A model generated the notes under the pieces. The model ran no database searches. It was not told where the DNA came from and saw only the letters and a program-made list of their open reading frames with translations. DNA of 64,000 nucleotides. Origin: Thereva unica. Taxonomy: Eukaryota > Arthropoda > Insecta > Diptera > Therevidae. The translations under genes and the position numbers were made by a program. The stretch lies in assembly GCA_949987705.1 (NCBI GenBank), contig CATLJY010000168.1:183036-247035 (forward strand), given 5' to 3'. Below, piece by piece: positions 11,095 to 22,474 of the stretch (positions within the stretch are counted from its first letter, which is position 1; each line of letters begins with the position of its first letter).

Positions 11095-12770
11095 ACACGT
11101 CTCAAGAGGGCGCACAACCCCCTCGACATGGGTATCAAATGAAAGGGTATGATAAGTAGAATACAATAAGCAATGTCTTTATATCCATGGCGGCCGCCTC
11201 AAGAGGGCGGACTACCATTTCTTCACCACCACCTCGACATAGGTATCAATTGAAAGGGTATCATAAGTAGAATACCATAAGCGATACAATATACTCAATA
11301 TCTGGTTAGATCCATGGCTGTCATCTCAAGAGGGCGGATTACCATTATCTTCACAACCCCCTCGACATGGGTATCAAATGAAAGGGTATGATAAATAGAA
11401 TACAATAAGCAAGTATACTCAATAAATAGTCAGATTCCCCGAGGCCACCTCAAGAGGACGTATTGCCATTTTCTTCACAACCCCCACGACATGGGTATCA
11501 AATGAAAGGGTATGATAAGTAGAATACAGTAAGCTATGTCTTTATATCCATGGCGGCTGTCTCAAGAGGGCGGACCACCATTTCTTCACCACCACCTCGA
11601 CATAGGTACCAATTGAAAGGGTATCATAAGTAGAATACCATAAGCGATATAATATACTCAATATCTGGTTAGATCCATGGCGATCATCTCATGAGGGCGG
11701 ATTACCATTTTCTTCACAACCCCCTGGACATGGGTAACAAATGAAAGGGTATGATAAGTAGAATACAATAAGCAATATAGTTATACTCAATAAATAGTTA
11801 GATCCACCGAGGCCACCTCAAGAGGACGCATTACCAATTTCTTCACAACCCCCTTGACATGGGTATCAAATGAAAGGGTTTGATAAGTAGAATACAATAA
11901 GCTATGTCTTTATATCCATGGCGGCCGTCTCAAGAGGGCGGACTACCATTTCTTCACAACCACCTCGAACTAGGTATCAATTGAAAGGGTATCATAAGTA
12001 GAATACCATAAGCGATATAATATACTCAATATCTGGTTAGATCCATGGTAGTCATCTCAAGAGGGCGGATTATCATTTTCTTCACAACTCCCTCGACATG
12101 GTTATCAAATTAAAGGGTATGATAAGTAGAATACAATAAGCAATATAGTATACTCAATAAATAGTTAGATCCACCGAGGCCACCTCAAGAGGACGCATTA
12201 CCATTTTCTTCACAACCCCCTTGACATGGTTATCAAATGAAAGGGTATGATAAGTAGAATACAATAAGCAATATAGTATACTCAATAAATAGTTAGATCC
12301 ACCGAGGACACCTCAAGAGGACGTATTACCATTTTCTTCGCAACCCCCACAACATGGGTATCAAATGAAAGGGTATGATAAGTAGAATACAATAAGCAAT
12401 ATAGTATACTCAATAAATAGTTAGATCCACCGAGGCCACCTCAAGAGGACGTATTACAATTTTCTTCGCAACCCCCACGACATGGGTATCAAATGAAAGG
12501 GAATGATAAGTAGAACATAATAAGCTATATAGTATACTCAATATCTGGTTAGATCCATGGCGGTCATCTCAAGAGGACGGATTACCATTTTCTTCACAAC
12601 CCCCTCGACATGGGTATCAAATGAAAGGGAATGATAAGTAGAACACAATAAGCGTTTTAGTATACTCAAAATATATTTAGATCCACGGCGGTTATGTCAA
12701 GAAAGCGGATACCCATTTTCTTTACATAGCCCATCTACATGGGTATCAAATGAAAGGGTATCATAACTAG
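11095..12770. repeat. satellite block 1: three-monomer higher-order repeat
   Basis: About fourteen monomers of 110-130 bp share TCTCAAGAGG(G/A)CG, a TATCAA(A/T)TGAAAGGGTAT core and GATAAGTAGAATAC. Three subtypes recur in order. Type a has GGGCGGACTACC and CATAGGTATCAATTG; type b has GTCATCTC and GGGCGGATTACC; type c has ACCGAGGCCACC and AGGACG(T/C)ATTACC. Equivalent type-a positions (about 11196, 11560, 11927) are 364-367 bp apart. Near the end the order breaks into runs of type c and then b, as unequal exchange would give. Confidence 0.9.
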
Positions 12771-13464
12771 AACACACTAGCATGAAATAATTAAACACGT
12801 GCATTTACGAACGAATTCAAAGGAACACTCGAACAAGGTCATTAGATCAGCATGTTGAAAGAAAAATCAATAATTCCATAGTACAGAAAAAATCTGGGCC
12901 GAGAAACTCGAAAGGAGCTTATTTTTGTTTTTTTACAAAGACAATAATATTAATTTGAATTCCTGCATTTTGTTATTTTGTTATTACCTACTTATAAAAT
13001 AAATAAAAAAATATAATGAACAATTAAATACATAATATTTCTTTATACAGAAGAATATTTATTTTTTATTTTAGAATGTATTAAAACAAAAACGAGTGAT
13101 ATCCCACCAAAAAAACATTAAAAATGTGAATTAGAAGTTCGTGGGCGCGGAAATTATTTATTAGGACAGTTTATAACACACTTATAACAAAAAGAAGTGA
13201 TATGGATTAGTCAAGATGAATCGTTAATAGCATGAAATAATTAAACACGTGCATTTACGAACGAATTCAAAGGAATTATACAACTGCCAATTTTTATTTA
13301 AAACTCAATAAAGTATTATCAACCGCGAAAAAGTTGGCCGGCGCGTTCGTTGTATACCTAGCATGAATCTTTGCTGAATTTAGCGTGGCTCAGTCTATAG
13401 TATTTCTAATAAAATTTGTTACATTTCGAAGGGCAGCTAAGATTCATGCTCTAAAATTGTTGTA
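12771..13464. mobile_element. truncated copies of the fold-back MITE inside the satellite
   Basis: AGCATGAAATAATTAAACAC at 12779 and again at 13230 match the arm of the MITE at 14193-14734. From 13112 (CCCACCAAAAAAACATT) to 13464 the left arm and centre are complete but the right arm is missing, and satellite resumes at TATAGTATACTC. About 12830-13100 is unrelated AT-rich sequence. These are broken earlier copies of that MITE. Confidence 0.75.
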
Positions 13465-14192
13465 TAGTATACTCAATAAATAGTTAGATCCACCGAGGCC
13501 ACCTCAAGAGGACGTATTACCATTTTTTTCGCAACCCCCACGACATAGGTATCAAATGAAAGGGTATGATAAGTAGAATACAATAAGCTATGTCTTTATA
13601 TCCATGGCGGCAGTCTCAAGAGGGCGGACTACCATTTCTTCACCACCACCTCGAAATAGGTATCAATTAAAAGGGTATCATAAGTAGAATACCATAAGCG
13701 ATATAATATACTCAATATCTGGTTAGATCCATGGCGGTCAACTCAAGAGGGCGGATTACCATTTTCTTCACAACGCCCTCGACATGGTTATCAAATGAAA
13801 GGGTATGATAAGTAGAATACAATAAGCAATATAGTTTACTCAATAAATAGTTAGATACACCGAGGCCACCTCAAGAGGACGCATTACCATTTTTTTCGCA
13901 ACCCCCACGACATGGGTATCAAATGAAAGGGTATGATAAATAGAATACAATAAGCTATGTCTTTATATCCATGGCGGCCGTCTCAAGAGGGCGGACTACC
14001 ATTTCTTCACCACCACCTCGACATAGGTATCAATTAAAAGGGTATCATAAGTAGAATACCATAAGCGATATAATATCTATACTCAATATCTGGTTAGATC
14101 CATGGCGGTCATCTCATGAGGGCGGATTAACATTTTCTTTACAAGCCCCTCGACATGGGTATCAAATAAAAGGGTATGATAAGAAGAATACA
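13465..14192. repeat. satellite block 2
   Basis: Six monomers in the order c-a-b-c-a-b, same subtypes and same about-366-bp higher-order period as 11095-12770 (type a at about 13613 and 13979). It is bounded by fold-back MITE sequence on both sides, so it was probably continuous with block 1. Confidence 0.9.
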
Positions 14193-14734
14193 ATCCCACC
14201 AAAAAAACATTAAAAATGTGAATTAGAAGTTCGTGGGCGCGGAAATTATTTATTGGGACAGTTTAAAACACACTTATAACAAAAAGAAGTGATATGGATT
14301 AGTCAAGATGAATCGTTAATAGCATGAAATAATTAAACACGTGCATTTACGAACGAATTCAAAGGAATTATACAACTGCCAATTTTTATTTAAAACTCAA
14401 TAAAGTATTATCAACCGCGAAAAAGTTGGCCGGCGCGTTCGTTGTATACCTAGCATGAATCTTTGCTGAATTCAGCGTGGCTCAGTCTATAGTATTTCTG
14501 ATAAAATTTGTTACATTTCGAAGGGCAGCTAAGATTCATGCTCTAAAATTGTTGTAAAATTCCTTTGAATTCGTTCGTAAATGCACGTGTTTAATTATTT
14601 CATGCTATTAACGATTCATCTTGACTAATCCATATCACTTCTTTTTGTTATAAGTGTGTTTTAAACTGTCCCAATAAATAATTTCCGCGCCCACGAACTT
14701 CTAATTCACATTTTTAATGTTTTTTTGGTGGGAT
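14193..14734. mobile_element. fold-back MITE, 542 bp with 177-bp inverted arms
   Basis: Bases 14193-14369 (starting ATCCCACCAAAAAAACATTA) are the reverse complement of 14558-14734 over the whole length that I could compare by eye. The 188-bp centre contains its own smaller inverted pair (AGCATGAATCTT / AAGATTCATGCT). There is no coding sequence. A transcript could form one long hairpin. It sits at the distal edge of the satellite. Confidence 0.9.
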
Positions 14735-15205
14735 TAAATACTTTCTGAAGGAAAGAACTTTCCATTATCCTTGGAATATAATATAGTATTACCTTTAAGT
14801 TGTTAGATTTATCTAGATTAGGAGTGTTTATCAAAATGATTGATTGTTATTACAATGACAAAATCACTAATGTGGTAACTTTAATATTCTTCACGTAATT
14901 ACAACAGATGAAGCGAATAAAGGCAAGCTTTTCAAAGACTGCTGATTGCTGCCTATCAGTATTAGGTAAGAAGCGAAAAAAATCTTTTATTATTCTCCAC
15001 TTCAATAAATGGAGTAGATTAAATGAAAAATTGAGAAACTGAATGTAAAAAATTTAATGATAAAAAATAAGTAGTTTAAAAAAACTAAAAAATACCCTTT
15101 TATTTTAAAATGAACCAAAAAGCAAAAAATAATTTTGAATGCAAAGTTTTTATTGCTGCAACCACAAAAAAATTAATGGTCTTGGAAGTGAAGTATCACG
15201 TCCGT
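14735..15205. other. no gene recognised
   Basis: AT-rich and non-coding. Confidence 0.5.
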
Positions 15206-15560
15206 ATTTTAACGTGACAACGTCTATTAATTTGAACGTGACAACGTCTGTTATTACGTTTTGTATTATTTTCTCAATTAATAAATTATATATTTCGAAG
15301 CAAATTTTTTTTTGTGTGCGGGACATTTTCACACGCGCGTCCTATCTTAAACCGATTTAATAGACGTTGTCACGTCAATAAGGTGAATGAATGTATTTTT
15401 CCCGTGTAGAGAATAAATTAACGAAAATTTTGAGCCATTATCCGCCCCCATACATGTATGGGGGCGGAGATATGATTTTTTTTTTGTGTGCGGGACATTG
15501 TGCGGGACATTTTCACACGCGCGTCCTATCTTAAACCGATTTAATAGACGTTGTCACGTC
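15206..15560. mobile_element. cluster of Helentron-like terminal fragments (ACGTGACAACGTC family)
   Basis: ACGTGACAACGTCT occurs twice in plus orientation (about 15213 and 15237). AGACGTTGTCACGT, its inverse, occurs at about 15362 and 15545. A block from GTGTGCGGGACATT to CCGATTTAATAGACG is duplicated (about 15315 and 15497). The same near-palindrome opens the element at 18774. I read these as broken termini of that family in both orientations. No coding sequence is seen. Confidence 0.5.
15441..15468. repeat. 28-bp perfect GC-rich palindrome
   Basis: TCCGCCCCCATACA and TGTATGGGGGCGGA are exact reverse complements with no spacer, in an otherwise AT-rich setting. It may be a terminal hairpin of one of the surrounding rolling-circle elements, since those families end in hairpins. 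Confidence 0.9.
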
Positions 15561-15776
15561 GAAAAGAGTTGGGCGCTCTTTACCTTTATTCTTATTTTAT
15601 TAATACCGGCAAATTAAAGCCCTCGCCCACTTTCCATATTTGCCATCTTCCAAAAACTTTCTACTAATTTATTTAAAGAATTGTCGGTACAAGGACTCTC
15701 ACTAATCAGATGGCAACAAATGTTTGACGTAGGTGAGTTGCATTTGCCGCACACGATCCAAGCAAAAAGAGTTTTT

Positions 15777-17716
15777 GAAGTAAAACTTCTTTAGGGACGT
15801 TTGCTTAAAAAAATTTACATGAGAGTGAATCAATTTCATTCGTATAACGCTCTCACACATGAACAATCGTCAGAACTTTCGTATAACGATGGGAAAAGGG
15901 GCGGACGGGGTACAAGAGACTCGGGGCTGTGTGTGCAACAGTTGAAATACACTCTGCCTTACTGCATAGATTTTCTGGCATGTTAGCTACGTTGTCGCTC
16001 GGACTTTGCTTTATCTCATTATAGGAATACAAATTCACCATTCTGTAGAGGTGAATTATTTCAGATTTTTCTTGTGGTTTGGTCACTGGCCGGGCTTATG
16101 CCGCGGACACTTTGGAGTTGACTGACATGTTGGAAGCGGCATATACGACAAGAATTTTCAGCGGTGGTTTGGGTGCTTAGAATACCAAAAGGGAGTGGTG
16201 AATTAAATGTGTGAGGTACTGTTGTTTAAAATTGGCACCCACTTCCCCTTTGGTCAGATGTGCTGGACCTTTCCCCTTTTTAAATTACAATTTTTTTAAC
16301 TTGCACAAATCGACGAATCGTTTATGTCAAAACATTACACTGTTGTGAAAATCGTTCCTGATATGTATGTTTTTTGGGTCGCTGATTACGAAAATCAGGG
16401 TCCCACAGTCTTAAAATATGGATGTCACCTTTAAATATGCTTAAAAACTCCCTTTTTTAAGGATTTTCGCGATAATTTTAATTATAATCAAAAACTATCA
16501 AATAAAATACATTTTTTGCAAAATTTATATTCAAAAGTGGTTGATTTATAACAAGGAAAATTTTATGATAAGGGATAATAGTAAAGGGCTGAAACTATCC
16601 CTACATCGACTGAAAATATAAAGGTTTGTAAAAAATGTTTTTTCAACTTTATGCTTCGAATTCGGTTTAATCAGCCAAAATAAATTATTTTCAACTACGC
16701 ATAGGAAGAAGAATTTGAAAAAAGGTTGATTGCATATCTTTTTGCTCCCTTTAAAATTAATTGGCTCCCTAAAAGATTGTCTGGGACGAAGTAATCAGGT
16801 AATTGGCTAGGTGGCCATAAAGGGTGCCAATACCATACTCAAGTAGACTGACTCCCGTTCGCGAAGGTAAAGCGGCTCGCGTAGGTAAAGCTTCATTGTA
16901 TGTGGTTGGCGGACTGCTTGGTAAAACAATACCTGGGTTTGGAATAGTCTATGCTGATGCGGATGCAATTATTAATGATCATGAATGTAGTGGGAGCGGA
17001 GCATGCATACAGCTGGTGACATATCCAAGCGTATATGCGTTCAATTCGTTGATAAATAATATAGAAGTGTGTGTATTCAAATGCGGCCTGACGGAATGTT
17101 CCATGAATGGAATGCACGCCACGCAAAGGTCGGACTACTTTTAACTTTTTCTGTAATGCCGCATTCGAAATAGCACACACGAGTATGCACAACAAACACA
17201 TGCACCTTGCATGCACTCGTTACTTAGATTTTCGGGCTATGTGTGAAAGCCGGGACGGAAAAAACCGTGCAATTTTATGAACCTCTGAATGCAATGCATG
17301 TACGCTTGCACATGTCACCAGCTTACTTCCATGAGGCGAATGTTTAGATTTTCGTGCCTGTGGCGGTAGTATCCATGCCTGTGGCGGAAGCGTGCATACC
17401 CGTGTAGGATGCGCACTTATATGCTATACGTACTAGGTGCACCGCGTGTATGCTTTTAAGAAAATTAGCCAATAAAAATTATTTTTACTCGGTTACTTTT
17501 AGGTTTTAATGTAAACCGGAATTCATAAATATTTTCAAATAGAATTTGTATCAAGTCCGTCAGTAGATTCGTCACTATTCTTCCTGCATCTGTCGTTGGC
17601 CTGAATTTTCTCAAGCGTACTATAGATCCGACAGACTTTCCACTATATCTATTGCATATTACTAGCCGTTGGGCACAAAAGTTTTACTTCTAAAGTGTGG
17701 TCTTAAGCACACTCAT
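15777..17716 (+). mobile_element. non-autonomous Helentron-like element, family 1, copy 1
   Basis: It starts with the near-palindrome GAAGTAAAACTTC after a T run. Just inside the 3' end is the inverse, AAAGTTTTACTTC, followed by a hairpin (AGTGTG, loop GTCTTAAG, CACACT) and CTCAT, then T-rich flank. Short inverse terminal motifs plus a 3' hairpin and insertion into T-rich DNA match what is known of Helentrons and their non-autonomous relatives. Copy 2 lies at 25584-27978 with the same ends and near-identical body. A 106-codon frame at 16824-17144 is shared by both copies but has no recognisable domain. No Rep/helicase is present. Confidence 0.7.
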
Positions 17717-17717
17717 T

Positions 17718-18020
17718 TTTTTGTAACGTGTTTAGGTCCTTTCCTAACTTAATTTGACCTACACAAAGAAGCTCGATGAACTTATCAGCCCCTATTAACA
17801 TATCAATTGTATTTGGTTTGTTAAAGCTTGGATCGGCTAATATGAGATTATTTGGAATTTTCCATCCGCTACATTGGATTTCTCTTTCAGGCTGCGTACC
17901 GGTAATAGAAGGCAAAATCCACACATCCAATTCAATTTCGAAATTATTAAGTCTTGAATTAATTATGGTATTTATTTCAAATCAAATTTTGATATTGCAT
18001 TAATATCCTATTCCATTAAT
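17718..18020 (-). pseudogene. BEL/Pao pol fragment (protease-to-RT linker)
   Basis: Read on the minus strand the frame gives LPSITG, WKIPNNLILADPSFN, IDMLIGAD and LLCVGQIKLG. This is the conserved linker block that precedes the reverse transcriptase in BEL/Pao polyproteins (peptidase A17 region). The reading is cut at 17717, exactly where the family-1 Helentron-like element ends, so the insertion probably truncated it. Upstream coding is lost within about 100 bp. It is a different fragment from the BEL/Pao copy at 44-59 kb, and on the opposite strand. Confidence 0.7.
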
Positions 18021-18296
18021 ATCGTTATTAATTACATAAAATTTAAATTATGTTTTGGGGCCTTTTCGCAATACGTATTCTGTTATTTTGTTTAAATTTT
18101 TTTTCTTAGGTGCACAACGTTTCAGTGGCAATAACCACCACCTTCAAAGTGAAAACTAGAATGAAAATTTAATAATACATTTTTAAGTATAGAATAAACC
18201 ACTAATAATTACCATAGAACAAATAAACAAACAATGAATTATAAAACGCCTTATAAGGTTAAAACACATTAAAAAATTACATATTAAAATATTTTT

Positions 18297-18523
18297 GGAA
18301 CGAAGTTCCTTATCGCGCGTTGCGAAAGTGGGCTAGACGGAAAAAATTAAGACCAAAAGTTGTAACGACACTTTTTGGTATAGTTGTGCCGTGCAGCGTG
18401 CGCATGTTTCCCTGTCTGTCTCTCTCTCTCTCATAGAAAGCAAGCCAGTTATTTTCGTTTCGTCTTTCTATTTCGCATTGTACAGTGTGGTGTCGCGACG
18501 ATTATTTTTTTGAGTGTATACAG
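18297..18523 (+). mobile_element. Helentron-like family 2, 5' terminal region, copy a
   Basis: Begins GGAACGAAGTTCC (GGAAC/GTTCC near-palindrome) after a T run. It continues through CTAGACGGAAAAAATTAAGA, a (TC)n run and GTGTCGCGACGATT to a TACAGG end. Almost the same 215-235 bases recur at 19621 and 19935. It is followed by a TTTTTGTTG microsatellite instead of the body seen after copy c. Confidence 0.75.
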
Positions 18524-18771
18524 GTTGTTTTTGTTGGTTTTGTTGTTTTGGTTGTTTTTGTTTTTTCTGTTGTTTTTGTTGCTTTTGTTGTTTTTGTTGT
18601 TTTTGTTATTTTTGTTGTTTTTGTTGTTTTTGTTATTTTAGTTGTTTTTGTTGTTTTTGTTGCTTTTGTTGTTTTTGTTGTTTTTGTTATTTTTGTTATT
18701 TTTGTTATTTTTGTTGTTTTTGTTGTTTTGTTGTTTTTGTTATTTTTGTTGTGTTTGCTGTTTCTGTTGTT
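18524..18771 (+). repeat. (TTTTTGTTG)n-type microsatellite
   Basis: Long run of GTTTTTGTTGC/GTTTTTGTTAT variants. It creates meaningless open frames (Phe/Val/Leu on one strand, Lys/Thr/Asn on the other). It is part of the family-2 element and was later split by the family-3 insertion at 18774. Confidence 0.95.
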
Positions 18772-18773
18772 TT

Positions 18774-19505
18774 GACGTGACAACGTCTAATAAAACGGTT
18801 AGCCGGGATGCCCAAGCGACAAAGTGTCGCATAACCGTGTGTGTGGGCGTGGCTTACGCTGCATGTAGTAGTGGCAACGAGTGGCGTGACTGACGCTGTA
18901 TGTAGTAGTGGCTGTCATTAGCCGTTTTTTTTAATGAACTATATAGTTCTTCCATCGAGTTCATTAAAAAAACGACAAGGGAAATTTCATAAAAGCGCAT
19001 ACTTCGATGCTTAAAAATTTCAAAATTAAACGGAAGTTAAGAGTTATTTTTTACACTGTTACACGAAATTCTCGCTAGAAAATAATAAATATGTTTCTAA
19101 AAAATCAATTATTTGTTATAAATTTGCTCTCATCACTTTCCTGTTGTTTTTATTTTTAAATTACGTCTCTCCGACCACCGAAAGTATGCAACATGCCAAC
19201 CCCCGAAACAACATGCCAAACCCCGAAAGTATGAAATATGAAAATTAAGAAATTTCCCAAAACCTCGATAAGAACTCCGATAAAACCTGTGTTTTCAGAT
19301 TTGTATGGGGAAGAACTATATATTTCATTAAAAAAACACGGCTATTGTTACATTTGAGAACGAATAAAAAAATACAAATACTGCAAAATTATATGTATAT
19401 TGTGTTTATTATATATTGCATGTAATGCATAACAGATAACGAGCAACATGGTAGTTGTCACGTGATAATCGCCACAGCGCGAAGCGCCGTGGCCCGGCGC
19501 ACCGG
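18774..19505 (+). mobile_element. Helentron-like element, family 3, inserted in the microsatellite
   Basis: 5' end GACGTGACAACGTC (GACGT/ACGTC near-palindrome). Near the 3' end is the approximate inverse GTAGTTGTCACGT, then a hairpin at 19472-19492 (CCACAGCGC, GAA, GCGCCGTGG), then CCCGGCGCACCGG. The microsatellite continues on both sides, so the borders are well defined and lie in T runs. It has no coding capacity and contains a nested MITE-like inverted pair (18917-19347). Confidence 0.65.
18917..19347. mobile_element. MITE-like inverted pair, about 430 bp
   Basis: GCCGTTTTTTTTAATGAACT ATATAGTTCTTCC near 18917-18950 is inverted at about 19308-19345 (GGAAGAACTATATATTTCAT, TAAAAAAACACGGC) with a few mismatches. 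TA flanks both ends. The interior has no gene. It lies wholly inside the family-3 element. Confidence 0.55.
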
Positions 19506-19506
19506 T

Positions 19507-19619
19507 TTTTTTTTGTTGCTTTTGTTGTTTTTGTTGCTTTTGTCGTTTTTGTTGTTTTTGCTGTGTTTGTTGTTTTTGTTGTTTTTGTTGTTTTGTTGTT
19601 TTTGTTATTTCTGTTGTTT
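19507..19619 (+). repeat. (TTTTTGTTG)n microsatellite, continuation
   Basis: Resumption of the run interrupted by the family-3 element. Confidence 0.9.
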
Positions 19620-19620
19620 T

Positions 19621-19836
19621 TGGAACGAAGTTCCAAAGGGAGCTAGACGGAAAAAATTAAGACCAAAAGTTGTAACGACACTTTTTGGTATAGTTGTGCC
19701 GTGCAGCGTGCGCATGTTTCCCTGTCTGTCTCTCTCTCTCTCATAGAAAGCATGCCAGTTATTTTCGTTTTGTCTTTCTATTTCGCATTGTACAGTGTGG
19801 TGTCGCGACGATTATTTTTTTGAGTGTATACAGGTT
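19621..19836 (+). mobile_element. Helentron-like family 2, 5' terminal region, copy b
   Basis: GGAACGAAGTTCC followed by the same body as copy a, with a short deletion after the near-palindrome (TTATCGCGCGTTGCG is missing). It is followed by more TTTTTGTTG microsatellite (to 19931). Confidence 0.75.
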
Positions 19837-19931
19837 GTTTTTGTTTTGTTATTTTTGTTGTTTTTGTTGTCTTGGTTGTTTTTGTCGTTTCTGTTTTTTT
19901 TGTTGCTTTTGTTGCTTTTGTTGTTTTTGTT
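19837..19931 (+). repeat. (TTTTTGTTG)n microsatellite
   Basis: Short run between 5'-end copies b and c. It resumes at 22869 after copy c, consistent with copy c having inserted into it. Confidence 0.9.
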
Positions 19932-20439
19932 ATTGGAACGAAGTTCCTTATCGCGCGTTGCGAAAGGGGGCTAGACGGAAAAAATTAAGACCAAAAGTTG
20001 TAACGACACTTTTTGGTATAGTTGTGCCGTACAGCGTGCGCATGTTTCCCTGTCTGTCTGTCTCTCTCTCTCTCATAGAAAGCAAGCCAGTTATTTTCGT
20101 TTCGTCTTTCTATTTCGCATTGTACAGTGTAGTGTCGCGACGATTATTTTTTTGAGTGTATACAGGTTTTTTGTACAAAATAAATAATAAAATTCGAAAG
20201 TGTCAATGACTGGTTTTTGATTTGAATCAAGTGTTCTAAGAAAATTTTGACGGTTGCGTAAAGTGTTCGGAAACTCTTTGATAAGTCAACAATTTGATTA
20301 TAATCTGTGCAACAAAGCAGTCTCTTAAAAGCAAATGCAAATGTGAAATTGCCGTGGCAATCTTTTGATCGTCGCAGGACTTGTAAATTTTTGATGTGAT
20401 TCCAAATTTTTGACATTCTCGAAAAGTGCCATAACAATA

Positions 20440-21307
20440 ATGAATCCTGACAGTGTTTCTGCACAAGTTCCGAATATTGCTGATGGAGTTAGGTAAGTAG
20501 AGATTTTATACAGACAATAATAAATGCTTAGGTATTTTTAGCAAGTACGCATTATACTATCTATATCATACGCGTTATAATCTCTCCATTATTGTGTGTT
20601 TAGCAAGTGTACGCGTCATAACTTTAATAAATTTAAAGCAAATTATATTTTAATATTACAATATCAATGCGTATGTATTTAGCAAGCCGTGCGTGTTCTA
20701 ACCTATAGGCTGATGTGTTTACGAAGTCGAGAGAGTATATATATACCAATATATATTGAAATTGGCTCTATTTCGTCCTTTTTTAGTTTTTTTCCATCTG
20801 AGCTTTGTCGAAAAGTGCCAAATAAGCATCGAAAAAGGCCAATATTAACTTTAAAATTGCTTATAACTTCTAAAGTAAAGGCCCTAGAATAAAACTTCTA
20901 ATACATTATTTATAGGAAATTGTCCAAACTTTTTAATTTTGGAAAAAAAAGTTTAGGTTTATCACGTATTTTTTGGAGAAAAAGGTGGTTTTAGTTGAAA
21001 TTTTAGTGAAAAAATTACAAAATTTTGACTTTGGCGACTCATAACTCCAAAAGTTTATAAGATAGGACCATTATTTTTACCGTCGTAGATAGGTGGGGGA
21101 ATTCTGCGTACACCGGTACCATAATCATGAAAATGGGTTACACGGTTACAAAAATACAGGGTGATATGTAAAACTCTAGCAAAAAAACTTCAAAACGCCC
21201 TAGCGGCTAAACCGTTACGATTTCCCCCCCCCCACCCATACGATTTTTTGTTCGTCTATCCAAGACCTATCCACAGCCGGCCGCTTTGTAAGTTTATGTG
21301 GGACACC

Positions 21308-21363
<56 letters not shown>

Positions 21364-21602
21364 TCGCTTATCCAGAATAGTGTCACAACTCAAAAACAAT
21401 GGATTTTACAGGGGAGCCATTTAAAAGTTTTTAGTTTCATGCAAGCCCTATGATCTTGGATTCCAGCGGGTTTCCAGCGGTCATTTTTAGAAGTATTAAT
21501 ATGGATTTTTGCTACATAAAAATATGCATATTTAGCTATACATTCTCAAAATAAACTCGAAATTGGAAATTTTTGAGTTGTGCCAGTATTCTTGATAAGC
21601 GA

Positions 21603-21651
<49 letters not shown>

Positions 21652-22415
21652 GGGTGTTTTTTTTAAAACTTGACACGCAATTCTTGAACAAAGGAGGGGT
21701 GACAGAGGGAAACCTGTTATACAAAAGATGTCTGATATGGAGGGGGACATCGATTGGGTATAGTGCGCACCCCCTCTCTTCCACCCCCTGACCCGGGGGG
21801 GGGTAACTTTTTTTTTAAATGGCAACCCCTATTTTTTATGCAAGATTCAGATTCCTGGGATGAAAATAAACATCTTTTATCTCAAGCATTTTTTTCTATC
21901 ATTTGTTTTTACTCCGGAAACTTTGATTGAAATCGTCATTAAGGGGAGCTTTCGGTGGATTTTTTTTCAAAAAATCCATTTTTTTTTGTTACTTTGAACA
22001 TCTAAGAATACAGCAAAAATAGTTTCAAGAGTTTGCTGTATTCTTAGATGTTCAAAGTAACAAAAAAAATTGGATTTTTTGAAAAAAATCCACCGAAAGC
22101 TCCCCTTAATGACGATTTCAATCAAAGTTTCCGGAGTAAAAACAAATGATAGAAAAAAATGCTTGAGATAAAAGATGTTTATTTTCATCCCAGGAATCTG
22201 AATCTTGCATAAAAAATAGGGGTTGCCATTTAAAAAAAAAGTTACCCCCCCCCCGGGTCAGGGGGTGGAAGAGAGGGGGTGCGCACTATACCCAATCGAT
22301 GTCCCCCTCCATATCAGACATCTTTTGTATAACAGGTTTCCCTCTGTCACCCCTCCTTTGTTCAAGAATTGCGTGTCAAGTTTTAAAAAAAACACCCGGT
22401 ATATATGTGTGTGTG

Positions 22416-22474
<59 letters not shown>

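Noticed and set aside
11095..14192. CRISPR-like regular repeats
   Set aside because: Monomers are tandem with no unique spacers, and the setting is eukaryotic.
18384..18783. Long open frames rich in Phe/Val/Leu or Lys/Thr, looking like membrane or basic proteins
   Set aside because: They are translations of the TTTTTGTTG microsatellite in several frames on both strands; the same holds at 19409-19740 and 22853-23503.
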